From positions 3,720,001 through 3,784,000 of the forward strand of contig CM034103.1 of assembly GCA_019914945.1 (NCBI GenBank): a stretch of DNA of 64,000 bases, in the 5' to 3' direction. The notes beneath the pieces were generated by a model, which saw only the letters and a program-made list of their open reading frames with translations, did not search any database and had not been told where the DNA came from. The position numbers and the translations under genes were made by a program. Each line of letters opens with the position of its first letter. Positions within the stretch are counted from its first letter, which is position 1. Shown here piece after piece: positions 39,442-46,849 of the stretch. Source of the stretch: Typha latifolia. Lineage: Eukaryota > Streptophyta > Magnoliopsida > Poales > Typhaceae.

Positions 39442-39485
39442 AGCCATTGGAGGAAGCGATCGAGCTTAGCTTCTTCGGGTTCCAT
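12037..39485 (-). CDS. SET-domain protein lysine methyltransferase, Rubisco-LSMT/SETD3-like (16 exons)
   Basis: Likely transfers methyl groups from S-adenosylmethionine to lysines of a protein substrate; the substrate cannot be read from sequence. Exons (minus strand, 5' to 3'): 39438-39485, 39243-39345, 38962-39136, 38228-38333, 38040-38119, 35835-35867, 32450-32606, 31977-32088, 31830-31910, 23160-23224, 22464-22520, 22270-22341, 15760-16008, 13095-13210, 12566-12658, 12037-12172. All junctions are GT-AG, phases agree, and the total is 1683 bp (560 residues plus TGA). The split SET domain spans about residues 20-340: GPNKGFGVF near the N terminus, GIDFCNH (265-271), INYGNKGNE (312-320) and LLYLYGF (322-328). 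The Rubisco-LSMT substrate-binding domain covers about 365-540. Asn-His and the Tyr of INYG fit the SAM/catalytic positions of the family. No obvious transit peptide is seen. Plant relatives are usually annotated as Rubisco methyltransferase family protein; that name does not prove Rubisco as substrate. Confidence 0.93.
12566..12658 (-). CDS. SET gene exon 15
   Basis: Encodes MTELEEGSGSEAVDNELLEK and FQFEDLEDDK, an acidic segment typical of this family near the C terminus. Phase matches both neighbours. Confidence 0.9.
13095..13210 (-). CDS. SET gene exon 14
   Basis: Encodes LVGSGEDRQLSDREVQTAIW and LQLLVDLLHV. 38 codons plus two bases. Confidence 0.9.
13525..13910. mobile_element. MITE with TIR-like, ATG-CAAA-rich ends (intron 13)
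   Basis: The ends are inverted relatives: left GGTATATCCACC...TCTTATTTGCATG, right (reverse complement) GCATCTATACC...CTCTTATTTGCATG. Several internal copies of GGTATACATGCAAA-like blocks repeat near the ends. About 390 bp, non-coding, TSD not resolved. Looks like a Mutator-type MITE. Confidence 0.55.
14050..14180. mobile_element. hAT MITE end fragment (intron 13)
   Basis: CAAGGTTTCCAGTTTCG and CGATCCTGATCG resemble the end of the complete hAT MITE at 36082-36684 (CAAGGTTCCAAGTATCGG, then ATCAGGATCGG). Truncated; no TSD found. Confidence 0.4.
15760..16008 (-). CDS. SET gene exon 13
   Basis: Encodes KAELRCLLPKTLLDRGFFSS, SGQRMVPSYVNKLVFPQEF and IQQVSSLLGE. 83 codons. Forms the first half of the substrate-binding domain. 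Confidence 0.93.
16689..18079 (+). mobile_element. Solo-LTR-like copy F (TGTCACGACCC family)
   Basis: Begins TGTCACGACCCAAAATAG and shows the same ordered blocks as solo LTRs C and D (CTCAATGAGTAAATCCACTC; TCAATTAGAAGTCAC; GGGTCACCAGGAGGTGTCA). It probably ends ATTACA at 18079. Flanks CCTAA / TCTAC do not form a clean TSD. Confidence 0.55.
18549..20613 (+). mobile_element. Solo-LTR-like copy G (TGTCACG family)
   Basis: Starts TGTCACGTCCCGATTTGG and contains related AGAGTCACC blocks around 19130-19290. It ends near TTTTGGGTTGTTA (about 20613). Flanks ATGTT and ATGGT resemble a mutated 5-bp TSD. Includes a (TA)n run at 19500-19526. Confidence 0.5.
20680..21060 (+). pseudogene. hAT transposase dimerisation-domain fragment
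   Basis: Plus strand encodes RILNLACSSSDCERNWSTFE, the conserved hAT C-terminal signature (S-x-x-C-E-R-N-W-S). The preceding frame holds SRWVEQLNGTP. The rest of the transposase is absent or frameshifted; a short acidic tail (DDINEADLDSEDDK) appears at 21660-21705. Confidence 0.8.
21258..21641 (+). mobile_element. Small LTR-like insertion bounded by a 14-bp repeat
   Basis: A 370-bp unit flanked by TGCATCATCAGGTG at 21258-21271 and 21628-21641. The interior has a plant-like TATA box (CCTATATAAAGG at about 21440) and no coding capacity, consistent with a solo LTR or TRIM. It interrupts the hAT acidic tail. Confidence 0.45.
22270..22341 (-). CDS. SET gene exon 12
   Basis: Encodes IHYPVEALQNVPLADRKAKL and LEIQ, the linker to the Rubisco-LSMT substrate-binding domain. 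24 codons, phase 0 at both ends. Confidence 0.93.
22464..22520 (-). CDS. SET gene exon 11
   Basis: Encodes ELLYLYGFIVDNNPDDFLM, the C-terminal end of the SET domain. Exactly 19 codons, phase 0 at both ends. Confidence 0.95.
23160..23224 (-). CDS. SET gene exon 10
   Basis: Encodes VDQGTVDVEKEIHINYG and NKGNE; contains the catalytic-Tyr region of the SET domain. 65 bp, phase 0 at the donor. Confidence 0.93.
23630..24231 (+). pseudogene. Ty3/gypsy integrase fragment (intron 9), left part
   Basis: Plus strand encodes YHPQIDGQSKRTIQTL, HLPLMQLSYNNSYHSSLGIA and YKALYGRKCR, then IGDIVFLNVSSWKG: integrase core end and C-terminal domain. Two in-frame stops. Cut at 24231 by solo LTR C; coding resumes at 26374. 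Confidence 0.85.
24232..26373 (+). mobile_element. Solo LTR C (TGTCACGACCC family), TSD CTTTC
   Basis: 2142 bp from TGTCACGACCCGAAATAGG to TTCTGACA, flanked by CTTTC at 24227-24231 and 26374-26378. The interior has no gag or pol. Similar along its full length to solo LTR D, including the GC-rich end with a (GA)n run at 25757-25783. Confidence 0.9.
26374..26714 (+). pseudogene. Ty3/gypsy pol C-terminal fragment, right part
   Basis: Continues the split integrase reading: MSMLRRYVPSVDHVDFEPLE, VRILD-like linker, then the typical gypsy 3' end FEDE/ILRTKFF followed by a poly-T/purine stretch. Position 26374 joins in register with 24231 once LTR C and one TSD copy are removed. Confidence 0.75.
27080..28273. 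mobile_element. hAT-like non-autonomous element
   Basis: 1194 bp. Ends are inverted: left TTGAAAAGCAGT, right ACTGCTTTTTAA, both followed by GC-rich GGCGGCCGCC / GGGCGCCTAG blocks. Flanks ACACTTTT (27072-27079) and ACACTTCT (28274-28281) form a 7/8 match, as expected for hAT. Contains the MITE at 27235-27784. Confidence 0.6.
27235..27784. mobile_element. MITE with TGAAAACGG ends, nested in the hAT-like element
   Basis: Left end TGGGGTGAAAACGGG, right end (reverse complement) TAGGAGTGAAAACGGAT. Flanks GGCAGCGG / GGCAGCAT match at 6 of 8. The interior is rich in repeated CGGATTCGAATA-like blocks. No coding. Confidence 0.6.
28322..28545 (+). repeat. 81-bp tandem repeat, about 2.7 copies
   Basis: Units starting at 28331, 28412 and 28493 (ATGCAAATAAAACATATTT...). 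The period is a multiple of three, so two open frames run through it; these are artefacts. Lies within LTR E. Confidence 0.9.
29493..31661 (+). mobile_element. Solo LTR D (TGTCACGACCC family), TSD GTCGT
   Basis: 2169 bp from TGTCACGACTCGAAATAGG to TTCTGACA, flanked by GTCGT at 29488-29492 and 31662-31666. Collinear with LTR C over its whole length. Inserted 4 bp from the terminus of inverted LTR E. Confidence 0.9.
31830..31910 (-). CDS. SET gene exon 9
   Basis: Encodes GWKAVATWEVDPTGAI and TGVPASMYLVL. Two bases, 26 codons and one base. It is followed by an 8.6-kb intron packed with transposons. Confidence 0.93.
31977..32088 (-). CDS. SET gene exon 8 (NH motif)
   Basis: Encodes DTSILVEHSCDNK, then HVWVEGLLPGIDFCNH. 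The Asn-His pair is the SAM-binding signature of SET domains. 37 codons plus one base. Confidence 0.93.
32450..32606 (-). CDS. SET gene exon 7
   Basis: Encodes ANSIFWTRALNIPFPHFYVF, then a hydrophilic Ser-rich stretch (residues about 206-222) and YKIKVPSEASGE. One base plus 52 codons, phase 0 at the donor. Confidence 0.92.
33929..34200 (+). repeat. Pair of about 65-bp direct repeats (intron 6)
   Basis: GTTAGAATATAAAATATAAAA...TTTTAGAGCAGTTGGTGAGTTAA at 33929-33994 recurs, diverged, at 34134-34200. Between them is CAAAGCAGAGGACTTAGGTTCAAATTC, which resembles an old LTR-retroelement primer-binding region. Confidence 0.6.
34201..34587. mobile_element. Tourist-like MITE (intron 6), TSD TTAA
   Basis: 387 bp with inverted ends GCCTCATTTACTTTAGGAAT and GTTGTCGTTCACTTTAGGAA, flanked on both sides by TTAA (34197-34200, 34588-34591), consistent with the TTA/TAA target of PIF/Harbinger elements. 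Non-coding. Confidence 0.75.
35835..35867 (-). CDS. SET gene exon 6 (33-nt microexon)
   Basis: Encodes TREIQYEDFLW across the junctions. It starts one base into a Cys codon and ends TG, which joins the G of exon 7 to give Trp (FLW-ANSIF). Supported by exact phase on both sides, and by its fit between exons 5 and 7 of the family pattern. Confidence 0.85.
36082..36684. mobile_element. hAT MITE (intron 5), TSD ATCATAAT
   Basis: 603 bp with ends CAAGGTTCCAAGTATCGG and CATGGTTCCAAGTTTCGG (inverted), flanked by perfect 8-bp ATCATAAT (36074-36081, 36685-36692). The interior is rich in CTCTCTCC. No transposase. Confidence 0.85.
38040..38119 (-). CDS. SET gene exon 5
   Basis: Encodes RKSLEDLFRDKMKGLIEELL then CSNELQ. 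26 codons plus TG, which joins the first base of the microexon to give Cys. Confidence 0.85.
38228..38333 (-). CDS. SET gene exon 4
   Basis: Encodes YLDMLPSTFGSPLWFTEDEL followed by SALKGTTLHRATVLQ, the family segment before the SET insert region. One base plus 35 codons; phase 0 at the donor. Confidence 0.92.
38962..39136 (-). CDS. SET gene exon 3
   Basis: Encodes VVMVVPLDLAITPMRVLQDP, then RALFEEGDVDDRF and VERLRPDSLWK. GC-rich compared with the later exons. Two bases complete the preceding Gly codon and two are carried into exon 4. Confidence 0.92.
39243..39345 (-). CDS. SET gene exon 2
   Basis: Encodes ANGAELRGCSIRCCGPNKGF and continues to SGIDNN, the start of the SET domain. 34 codons plus one base; acceptor CTAG, donor GTGAGC. 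Confidence 0.9.
39393..39436 (+). repeat. (GA)22 microsatellite at the exon 1 donor
   Basis: 44 bp of perfect GA dinucleotides. On the gene strand the intron begins GTCTCTCT, so the T of the donor GT is already part of the repeat. Confidence 0.95.
39438..39485 (-). CDS. SET gene exon 1 (start codon)
   Basis: Encodes MEPEEAKLDRFLQWLQ, 16 codons, phase 0 at the 3' end. ATG at 39485-39483 has a good context (ACCATGG). An in-frame ATG 21 bp upstream (39506) would add seven residues; the shorter start resembles family N termini. The donor GT lies inside a (GA/CT)n microsatellite. Confidence 0.85.
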
Positions 39486-39684
39486 GGTAGCCGTTATTGG
39501 AAACAAGAAGCGCAGAGAAGAGGAGAATTTAGTGAAGGTGCTGAGGCACCATTAACAGTCGAAACTTGAAATTTTTGTTTTTCTTTTTCTTCGAAAAGAT
39601 TTTTCTCAAAATAGTATTCCTGATTTCAAATTTAAGCAGGGTTAATTACATACTCACCCATTGATTAGTTGATTGCCTATTAGA
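39486..39684 (-). promoter_or_regulatory. 5' UTR and proximal promoter of the SET gene
   Basis: Only about 200 bp separate the start codon from the outer end of the MULE. There is no clear TATA box on the minus strand. A pyrimidine-rich stretch (39495-39600 read on the minus strand) fits a plant 5' UTR. The core promoter must therefore be short, TATA-less, or partly within the transposon end. Confidence 0.45.
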
Positions 39685-40015
39685 GAGTTTTTGACCAAAA
39701 TATTGGTATAGTAAAATATATTTCTCAAACTATAATATTATTCAAAGTATTTCTCAAAGTAGTCCGTCCAATAAGAAAATAGTTTTCTCGAACAGCGACT
39801 ATCATTTGGCTAATCAACTAAATTCAATCTCTAAGTAATTGACAAAAATGATAAATGAATCACTTTACAAGAAAGTGATTAAGGAACCATTCTACGGAAA
39901 GCGATTAATGAACTCTATTCATCAACTTATTTGTAGCCACATAGCCTAATAAATAGCTTTTGAGAAAAGCAATTTAATAATCATTTTTCTAGAAAGCAAT
40001 GTCACTAATGCAAAA
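39685..40015 (+). repeat. Left terminal inverted repeat of the MULE
   Basis: Pairs with 57725-58087. Contains repeated GAAAGCGATTAATGA-like blocks. The first 150 bp are closely alike in the two ends; the inner part is more diverged. Confidence 0.8.
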
Positions 40016-40159
40016 AACCATCTGCTGAGCTAAACCCACAACACTTAGTCATTTTCACAACAAAAAAAAAACCTATCTTCTTCTTCTTCTCACACTCAAG
40101 CTAAAGTGAAGTCCTCTCTCTCCCTCTCACACTCGAGCTTGCTGACAGTTTGTCGACGA

Positions 40160-40892
40160 CTGATACGATTCGGACTTCACCGACGTCGTCTCGAGCTTGG
40201 ATTTACCTTAGGATAAGATTGAGTTTTAGGATAAGATTGAGTTTTAGGATAAGATTGTGTTTTAGGATAAGATTGAGTTTTAGGATAAGATTGTGTTTTA
40301 GGATAAGATTGAGTTGTTGGTTAGCCTATAAAAGTATGTGTAGGGCAACCAAAATTAAGAATTGAATATTGAGAATTGAGTTTGCCTTGCCTCCTTCATC
40401 TTCTTCGCTCCCGTTCCTCAATCTCCCCGGCGACGCCGCTTCTAATCTCCCTCGACAGCCAATCACCCTAGTCCCTTAGGAGTGGCCCTCTTCTCCCCCT
40501 TCTTCCAATTTATCCATCGCTATCCCTAACTTTTCCATCATCCATAACCCTTCCACCATCACTTTTACACCGGTGCCACCCCATCAACACCGGCCCTCCA
40601 CAATCCACCATTACCCAGGATTTCGTGCCTTCATCCACGGAATCCAAAAACAGAGTATCCTGACGTTCGTCTACTAAACGAACGATATCTCGAGATCCCC
40701 AACTCCGATTCGCCTGAAACTAGATCCGTTGGAAAGCTCTTTTCCGGGCCTACAACATATCAAAATTTCACAGTGATCCAACGGCGGGATATTTCGGGAT
40801 CTTATCTTAAAGTTCCGTGCAAGATCGTAATAATCTGGTATCAGAGCCATAGCACCAAAAGAGGGTTCGTATCAAGCTGGTATCAGAGCCTA
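40160..40892 (+). mobile_element. LTR-retrotransposon 5' end fragment with primer-binding sites
   Basis: LTR-like stretch with an 18-bp repeat array, then TATA-like CCTATAAAAG (40325-40334), then two copies of TGGTATCAGAGCC at 40836-40848 and 40878-40890. No gag or pol follows. It interrupts the MULE 5' region; boundaries are uncertain. Confidence 0.55.
40208..40315 (+). repeat. 18-bp tandem repeat, six copies
   Basis: Unit TTAGGATAAGATTGAGTT (with GTGTT variants) starting at 40208 and every 18 bp to 40298, just upstream of the TATA-like box, where LTR enhancers often sit. Confidence 0.95.
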
Positions 40893-41919
40893 TAGCCGAG
40901 GAAGGATCGTACCAACGACAAGTGCAACATTTTCACAGCTTTCCTAACAATAGCACTTTTAGTACATTTCCACAATTTTCTTGACGATCGCTATGGCACT
41001 ATAGCATTTTCTTCTCGACAGCGATCACTACGGCATTTCCTTCCCTCTCTCGTGCTCTCTTTCTCTTTTAGTGAAAACACTCTCTCGCTTGACTTCATTC
41101 TCTCCGTCTCGCTGCCATCTCCCTCTCTCAATCTCTCTCATAGTCGATCTCTCAATATTGTTTTTACAGTGTGCTACAGATTATAAGGGCTCATAGATAA
41201 TCGTTATTTTGATGTGGACAATGAAATTCACTAAAGGTCTTTCATAATGTAGTCGCAAGATTTGTTCTCTTGTTAGAAGAAATAGTCGGAATTGAAATCA
41301 ATCGATTTTTTTTTGTTTCATCTTGTCACTATTTGATCATTTTCTCTTCAAATCCTTCTATTGGTTCAGCTAGTCCTATGACTCACAGTTATGAAGAAAT
41401 TTGTCATTAGGAAGTCAGTTGTAGTTCACGTACTTTGGTTAGCATGAGATTGTAATATGTTTTAATGTTAACCTAAGAAGGGGATTTAAGGACTTCATAC
41501 AGCTTGACTATGAATCATAATACCAGCACTATTTGTTTATCTTCATAAAATTCTCTTCATAATAAATCTTTCGAGATGGAAATAGATACAAATAAACATA
41601 ATGAAGATTTGATACTTTAAAAAAAAATTATATTGCTAATTCTTTAAAAAAAAACCTAGTCTGAAAGTTTGACTATATGTTCTTCATTTTTGGACATTAT
41701 ACTACATTTATCTTATATTATATGTTCTTCAATTTTAGGCATTATACTATGTCAAATTTAATATATTTAATAAATTGTGATATTTTAGGAAGTCCTCACA
41801 ATTCTTCAATTAAATATTTGGCATATTTTTTTTTATTATTTTTCATATAAAATACAGCTCTGAAATTAATGCCTATCGCTTGTTATTAGAGTGGCCCAAT
41901 TACGAGGGGGCCTAGTGGC

Positions 41920-42410
41920 GTTAATATATGATGGTGGAATAATAAGATTTATTAGAGTGGATAAGAGATCAACATATGAGGACTTATTCGATAAAATATC
42001 GATACTCACTAGTCTATAGTATGGGGTCAATGAAATTTAGAATTGCATTGTAGAATATGTAACATTGGTGGTGAGTTCAATACGATGTCAATTGTTGATG
42101 ATGAAAGTATGGATGTAATACTTGATTTGCGTGAACAAAGTGGTGGTTTAGTGGAATTATTTGTAGAGTCTATGCCAAATGATAAAGTATATGGTGGTTT
42201 CATAGAATCCATTACTCTACTCACACAACTTAATAAACAAGTGATATCTCAACCAATAGTAAATTTGAATTTTTATGAACAATATTATGTAGACCTAAGT
42301 CAACAAAGTTTTAACTACGTTAACACAGTGATATCTCAAGCATCAGTTGATCTGAATTATCATAAACAATATTATGCATATCCAAGTCAGTCAAGTTTTA
42401 ATAATTAATA
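41920..42410 (+). pseudogene. MULE transposase N-terminal region
   Basis: Reads IIRFIRVDKRSTYEDLFDKI, then SIVDDESMDVILDLREQSGG and LVELFVE, the N-terminal region common in plant MULE proteins. A stop and frame changes separate the parts. Cut at 42469 by solo LTR B. Confidence 0.75.
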
Positions 42411-43379
42411 ATGTGAGCCCTTAGATTTTTCAATCACCAATACATATAAATAGTAATGAAGAATAATATTGTAACACTCACAACCCTGAACACGTGCATG
42501 GCATGAGCCCACATGGCACGTGCGTGGCATCTGACCAATTGCTTAGTTACTAACAGTCAAATAATCCCGTATTAACATCATAAATTATTCACAACATCTA
42601 AACTAAGAATAAAACAAGTTTAACTGTCAACAACACACGGATAACCCTACTTGGGCTCCACACAGGCCACAACACATCATCAAGATCTTTTCACCATAAT
42701 ATACACACAACGGTGGTATATACATTATTATACAAGTACAAAGTCACCTGCTAGAATATAAGACAAGGATAAAGACATACTTGTAGGATGTCTACTAATA
42801 CATCAAATAAGAGAACTCATCTAGCGCAAAACACTAACCACACACTACTCTTCACTCACTCGCAAGGTCTCTAAGAGAGTATCTTGCTCCACTCGCTCAC
42901 TTGGATTTTTGAAAAAGAGAAAACAAAGAGTCATGAGCTAAAGGCTCAATGATTAGACCTTACCCCAAATCAGTGATGCCAAACAGAGAGTAAATCATGT
43001 ACTGGATAATATGAATCAAAAAGTAACATGATATCATGTATGAACATGATCCTCAATGACATATATATGAATGAAATCAATTCTTATGAATGAGCATATT
43101 ATATCATCAACTAAAAATATATCACATGATGAAATTACCATATAACATCACCGAATATAACGACATATCATGTATAATAATTATGATCCAATGAAACTAG
43201 TCACATCAATGATGATGCATGATGCATGCCAACCACTAGATAATCGTATATGTCAAAGCAAGATATAGTCCACATATCTCTCACTATCACAATCAACCAT
43301 CTCAACTCTGAATATCATCAACTATGCTGAACTACGGTACCCAGCCCCAAACTCGATACACATCATGTCACAAGCTCGA

Positions 43380-43620
43380 GCTTACCCCTGTCATACGCAA
43401 GAGTATCTCTGAAGATAAATCATACCCTGCCATACGCTAAGGGTATCTCTGTAGATAAATCATACCCTGCCATACGCTAAGGGTAACTCAGAAGAAAGTA
43501 ATCATACCCTGCTATACGCTAAGGGTATATCAATGATAGTTGTAACCTGTCATACGCTAAGAGTACAACCATCAGCCATCACCATACTCTGCCATACGCT
43601 AAGAATATGTCCAGTACCAG
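43380..43620 (+). repeat. Minisatellite, unit about 40 bp, six copies
   Basis: Copies of CCCTGCCATACGCTAAGGGT plus a variable spacer (e.g. ATCTCTGTAGATAAATCATA), decaying toward the right. Lies in solo LTR B. Confidence 0.85.
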
Positions 43621-44710
43621 TCCAAACCAGATACCGTTCCAGCCATCACATCATATCACATCATATCACATCACATCACATATACATGTACTTTTATGAT
43701 TTCCTATACATGATAAATTATATGCATATATCTAGTACGACAACAGATCATGCAACTCAGGAATTTAAGTGGTAAAGAAGCCAAGAGAAAAATGATGCAA
43801 TGCCGACTCTAACCATGTATACTTTTGCTAGTCTATCACATACATACTCATGATAGAGATCATCCCGACATAAAAATCATAACAGTATAATCATCTCTAT
43901 ATATCACCAATGTACTCATATCTCAGATTAGCCTAATCAAATATATGATAAAATATGCTTGACTGAAATCATCCCTAGATAAAATCATATAATCATGCTG
44001 GAGGTCAAAACATGCGTGTACATAAGATATAATATATCATAATTTGAGAAAGGCGTCTACGGGATAAGACTACTTACCGCTACTGCAAATACCAAACAAC
44101 CACTCGCTCACGTTGCTACGACAACGATCAAGCCTCGATAGCTAGGTCCACAGGGTCTTGAACAGGGGGGGGTCGGGATCTGAAATTATTTATAACAAAT
44201 AATGTCAGTCTTTCTATTCATTAAAATTAACCCGACAAGAAAGATAGTTTTCTGGTTGTAATTATGTACTCTTTATTTCTATATTTGTTTTGTTATTTAT
44301 TAATCATAATCATATTATTTAATAGTGTATTTACAATATAATTTAATCTGTCTATTATTCTCCTTGATAATTAAGAAAAATAAGAATTAAGTTATTGTAA
44401 ATAATTACGTAAGAATATACATACATAACCCTAATAATTAGTATTACCTACTTAGGATTAAAATAGTAATTTATATTGCAGGTATTTTGCTAAACATGGT
44501 ATAATTAGAATTATATACTAACTATGAGATAATTATATTTAATTTGTATAAACTAAATACATTAAATTTATTAAGCTAAACTAATTGTGCAGCACCATGC
44601 ACAGTAGGGCGCTGAGCCGAGCCCAGTGCATGGCGCTGCAAGGGCGCTGGGTCGAGCCTAGCACCACTTGCAAGGTGCAGTCAGAGGAGAGAAGGGAAGG
44701 AGGAGGAAAG

Positions 44711-44769
44711 GAAGAAGAAGAAGAAGAAGAAGAAGAAGAAGAAGAAGAAGAAGAAGAAGAAGAAGAAGA
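44711..44769 (+). repeat. (GAA)n microsatellite
   Basis: About 19 GAA units in the GC-rich part of solo LTR B, producing poly-Glu and poly-Arg shadow frames. Confidence 0.95.
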
Positions 44770-44885
44770 GGAAAGAAGAAGGAAGAAGAGGGTTGGGCCA
44801 TGGGGGAGGGTGCGGCCGCTGGTGGCCACTCAGCGGCCAACCTCTCGCCGACAGCTCAATCCTTTGGCAGTCCCGAGAGGAAGCC

Positions 44886-44917
<32 letters not shown>

Positions 44918-45249
44918 TGGAGGGAGGGGGAGGGAGGCTCACCGTAGCTAGTGGAGGTGGCTGCAACAGTGGGTAGAGAGAGAAAGAGTGTTTGAGAGAG
45001 AGAGAAAGAGAGAGGTGAGAAAGAACCTGAAAGAAGAAAGAGAGAGAGAGAGAGAGGAAGAAAAGGGAGAGAGGCGGTGGGGAGGGAGTCTTCAGCGATG
45101 GCGGCGCCGGCGGGGGCCCACCGCACCAGCTGGCTCGGCCAGGTTGGCCAGGTCAGCGCTTGGGGCGCGTGGCGCCCATTCTAGCTGCAACTGCATGGCA
45201 CGAGCTGTCGTGCCATGCAATGTAGAATTTTTTTTTTTTGGTTGTTATA

Positions 45250-45572
45250 AATATAATATAAGTCCAAGTCAACGAAGTGATAGGCTTGATATCACACATA
45301 TAGTAGATATTATTCATGGTGTAGAACCAAATGATGATTATATTTTCACATCTAATGAAAATATTGATCAATAACTAGATGCTGATCAAGATCATTTTGT
45401 GACACATTTATTTGAACCTTCATCAGAGTAGTGTAATGTAGATTAGGCACCTCATATGGTTACTAGTAACAAAGTATAAGGTATATCAGTTGATTCGTAG
45501 AATATTAGTGGGGATTCACGTGTCGATCTATTATTTAAAAGAAAAGACGAGCGGCAAATGTATTAATAAAAT
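45250..45572 (+). pseudogene. MULE coding remnant between insertions
   Basis: Resumes the MULE reading after solo LTR B: DIIHGVEPNDDYIFTSNEN, then an acidic stretch with in-frame stops (DADQDHFVTHLFEP). Resembles the acidic linker before the MULE zinc-binding region. No catalytic residues. Confidence 0.5.
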
Positions 45573-46834
45573 GGTTAATTACAGATACACCCCCTAAAGT
45601 TTACCCGATTTTTACAGGGACCCCCTAAACTTTTCTTGGTTACGGTGTCCCCCCTAAACTTTGGATCTAAGTGAGAAGGTAAACAGCAGTGGTGGAATAA
45701 GCTATGACTATTATACCCTATTAATATATCATAATTTTATTAATTTTTAATAAAAATGAATTAAAATAGCAAATTGCATCATTACTCTCAAATAAATTAA
45801 CCTCCCTTCTCTCTCCAGTCTCCACTCGTCTTTTACCTTGCATCAGGCAGCGGCAGTGTCACGTGGCGTGAGGCAGATGGTAGTGGCGTGTGAGCGAGAT
45901 GGCGACGACAGTGACGTGTGAGCAAGATGGCGACGACAGTGGTGGCAACGCGTGAGCAGGAGGGTAACGGTAACGAGCTCGTCGTCGCCTCCCTAGCCCA
46001 TGTTGCGCAACAACAAGCTCCCTGCCTCCCAAGCCCACGCAATGCCACAGCGAGCTCACCGCCGACGCAGTAGTGAGCTCTCCGCCGCCTCCCCGTTCAA
46101 TGTGGCATGGTAGCGAGTTCCTCACTGCCTCCCCATCCTACACGGCATGATCCCCGTGCTGCTCCCTCAGGGATTCTATCACAATGGAATCCTGCAGGCA
46201 CCCTCACTCATCGGGGCGACAAGCCTCGCCGTGGGCAAAAGCGTCGTCGGGAAGGGGCTGCAATCCGGTCGAGCCAAGCCCGACGAACTTCAAGCTGGTG
46301 CACAGGCATCGCTCCTTCGACCCAACCTAGGTCGCGATCCGGTCAAGCCAAGCCCGACAAACTTCAAGCTAGTGCATGTGATGGTGTATTTATGCTACTG
46401 GCTACGTAGTGAGGGCGCGCTGCGTCATGCGTACATGATGAAGGTGGTGGTGATGGAGTACAGCAAAGGAGGGATGTCGTCAGCGGTAGAGGAGGTGGTG
46501 GCGGTGAAGGCAATGAAGGAGGAGAGGATAGGAAGGGAAGAATGAAGATGAGGGAAGGGAGAGAATGGGGGAGAGAATGGGGAGAGAAGAATGAAGATGA
46601 GGGTATATTTGTCCATTATTATTAAACTAAAATAACATTAAGTTCTCTTCTCTCCAAAAAGGGGGTATTTAAGTTATTTTATAGCTGATATATCCTGAGA
46701 TGATTGTCACATAAATTGACTAACTCAATTTTTTTAATGGTACACTAATAGAAGGGTGATATTAAAAAAATTTCAAAGTTTAGGGGATTTTCATAAAAAC
46801 TGGGTATACTTGAGGTGGTGTAGCTATATTTAAC
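45573..46834. mobile_element. GC-rich element with TIRs, possible Pack-type
   Basis: Inverted ends: left GGTTAATTACAGATACACCC...TTTTTACAGGGACCCCCTAA; right (reverse complement) TGTTAAATATAGCTACACCA...TTTTTATGAAAATCCCCTAA. The interior is GC-rich with an open frame at 46147-46545 that may be a captured gene piece. TSD unresolved. Inserted into MULE sequence. Confidence 0.65.
46147..46545 (+). pseudogene. Possible captured gene fragment
   Basis: 132-codon frame starting MIPVLLPQGFYHNGIL, which weakly recalls the LPxGYYGN motif of BAHD acyltransferases; no HXXXD or DFGWG motif is visible. The second half (KVVVMEYSKGGMSS onward) is not recognised. Function unassigned. Confidence 0.3.
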
Positions 46835-46849
46835 ACTTTAAAAACATGC

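Larger units (their letters stand above)
42470..45249 (+). mobile_element. Solo LTR B, TSD AATAT
   Basis: 2780 bp from TGTAACACTCACAACCC to GGTTGTTATA, flanked by AATAT at 42465-42469 and 45250-45254. No internal domains. Contains a minisatellite (43380-43620) and a (GAA)n run (44711-44769). Shares blocks with insertion A. The terminal CA has become TA. Confidence 0.88.

Noticed and set aside
39486..39506. Upstream in-frame ATG at 39506 as the SET start
   Set aside because: It adds MFPITAT, which does not resemble family N termini, and the ATG at 39485 has the better context; not excluded.
44585..44976. Poly-Glu and poly-Arg open frames
   Set aside because: Translations of the (GAA)n run in solo LTR B.
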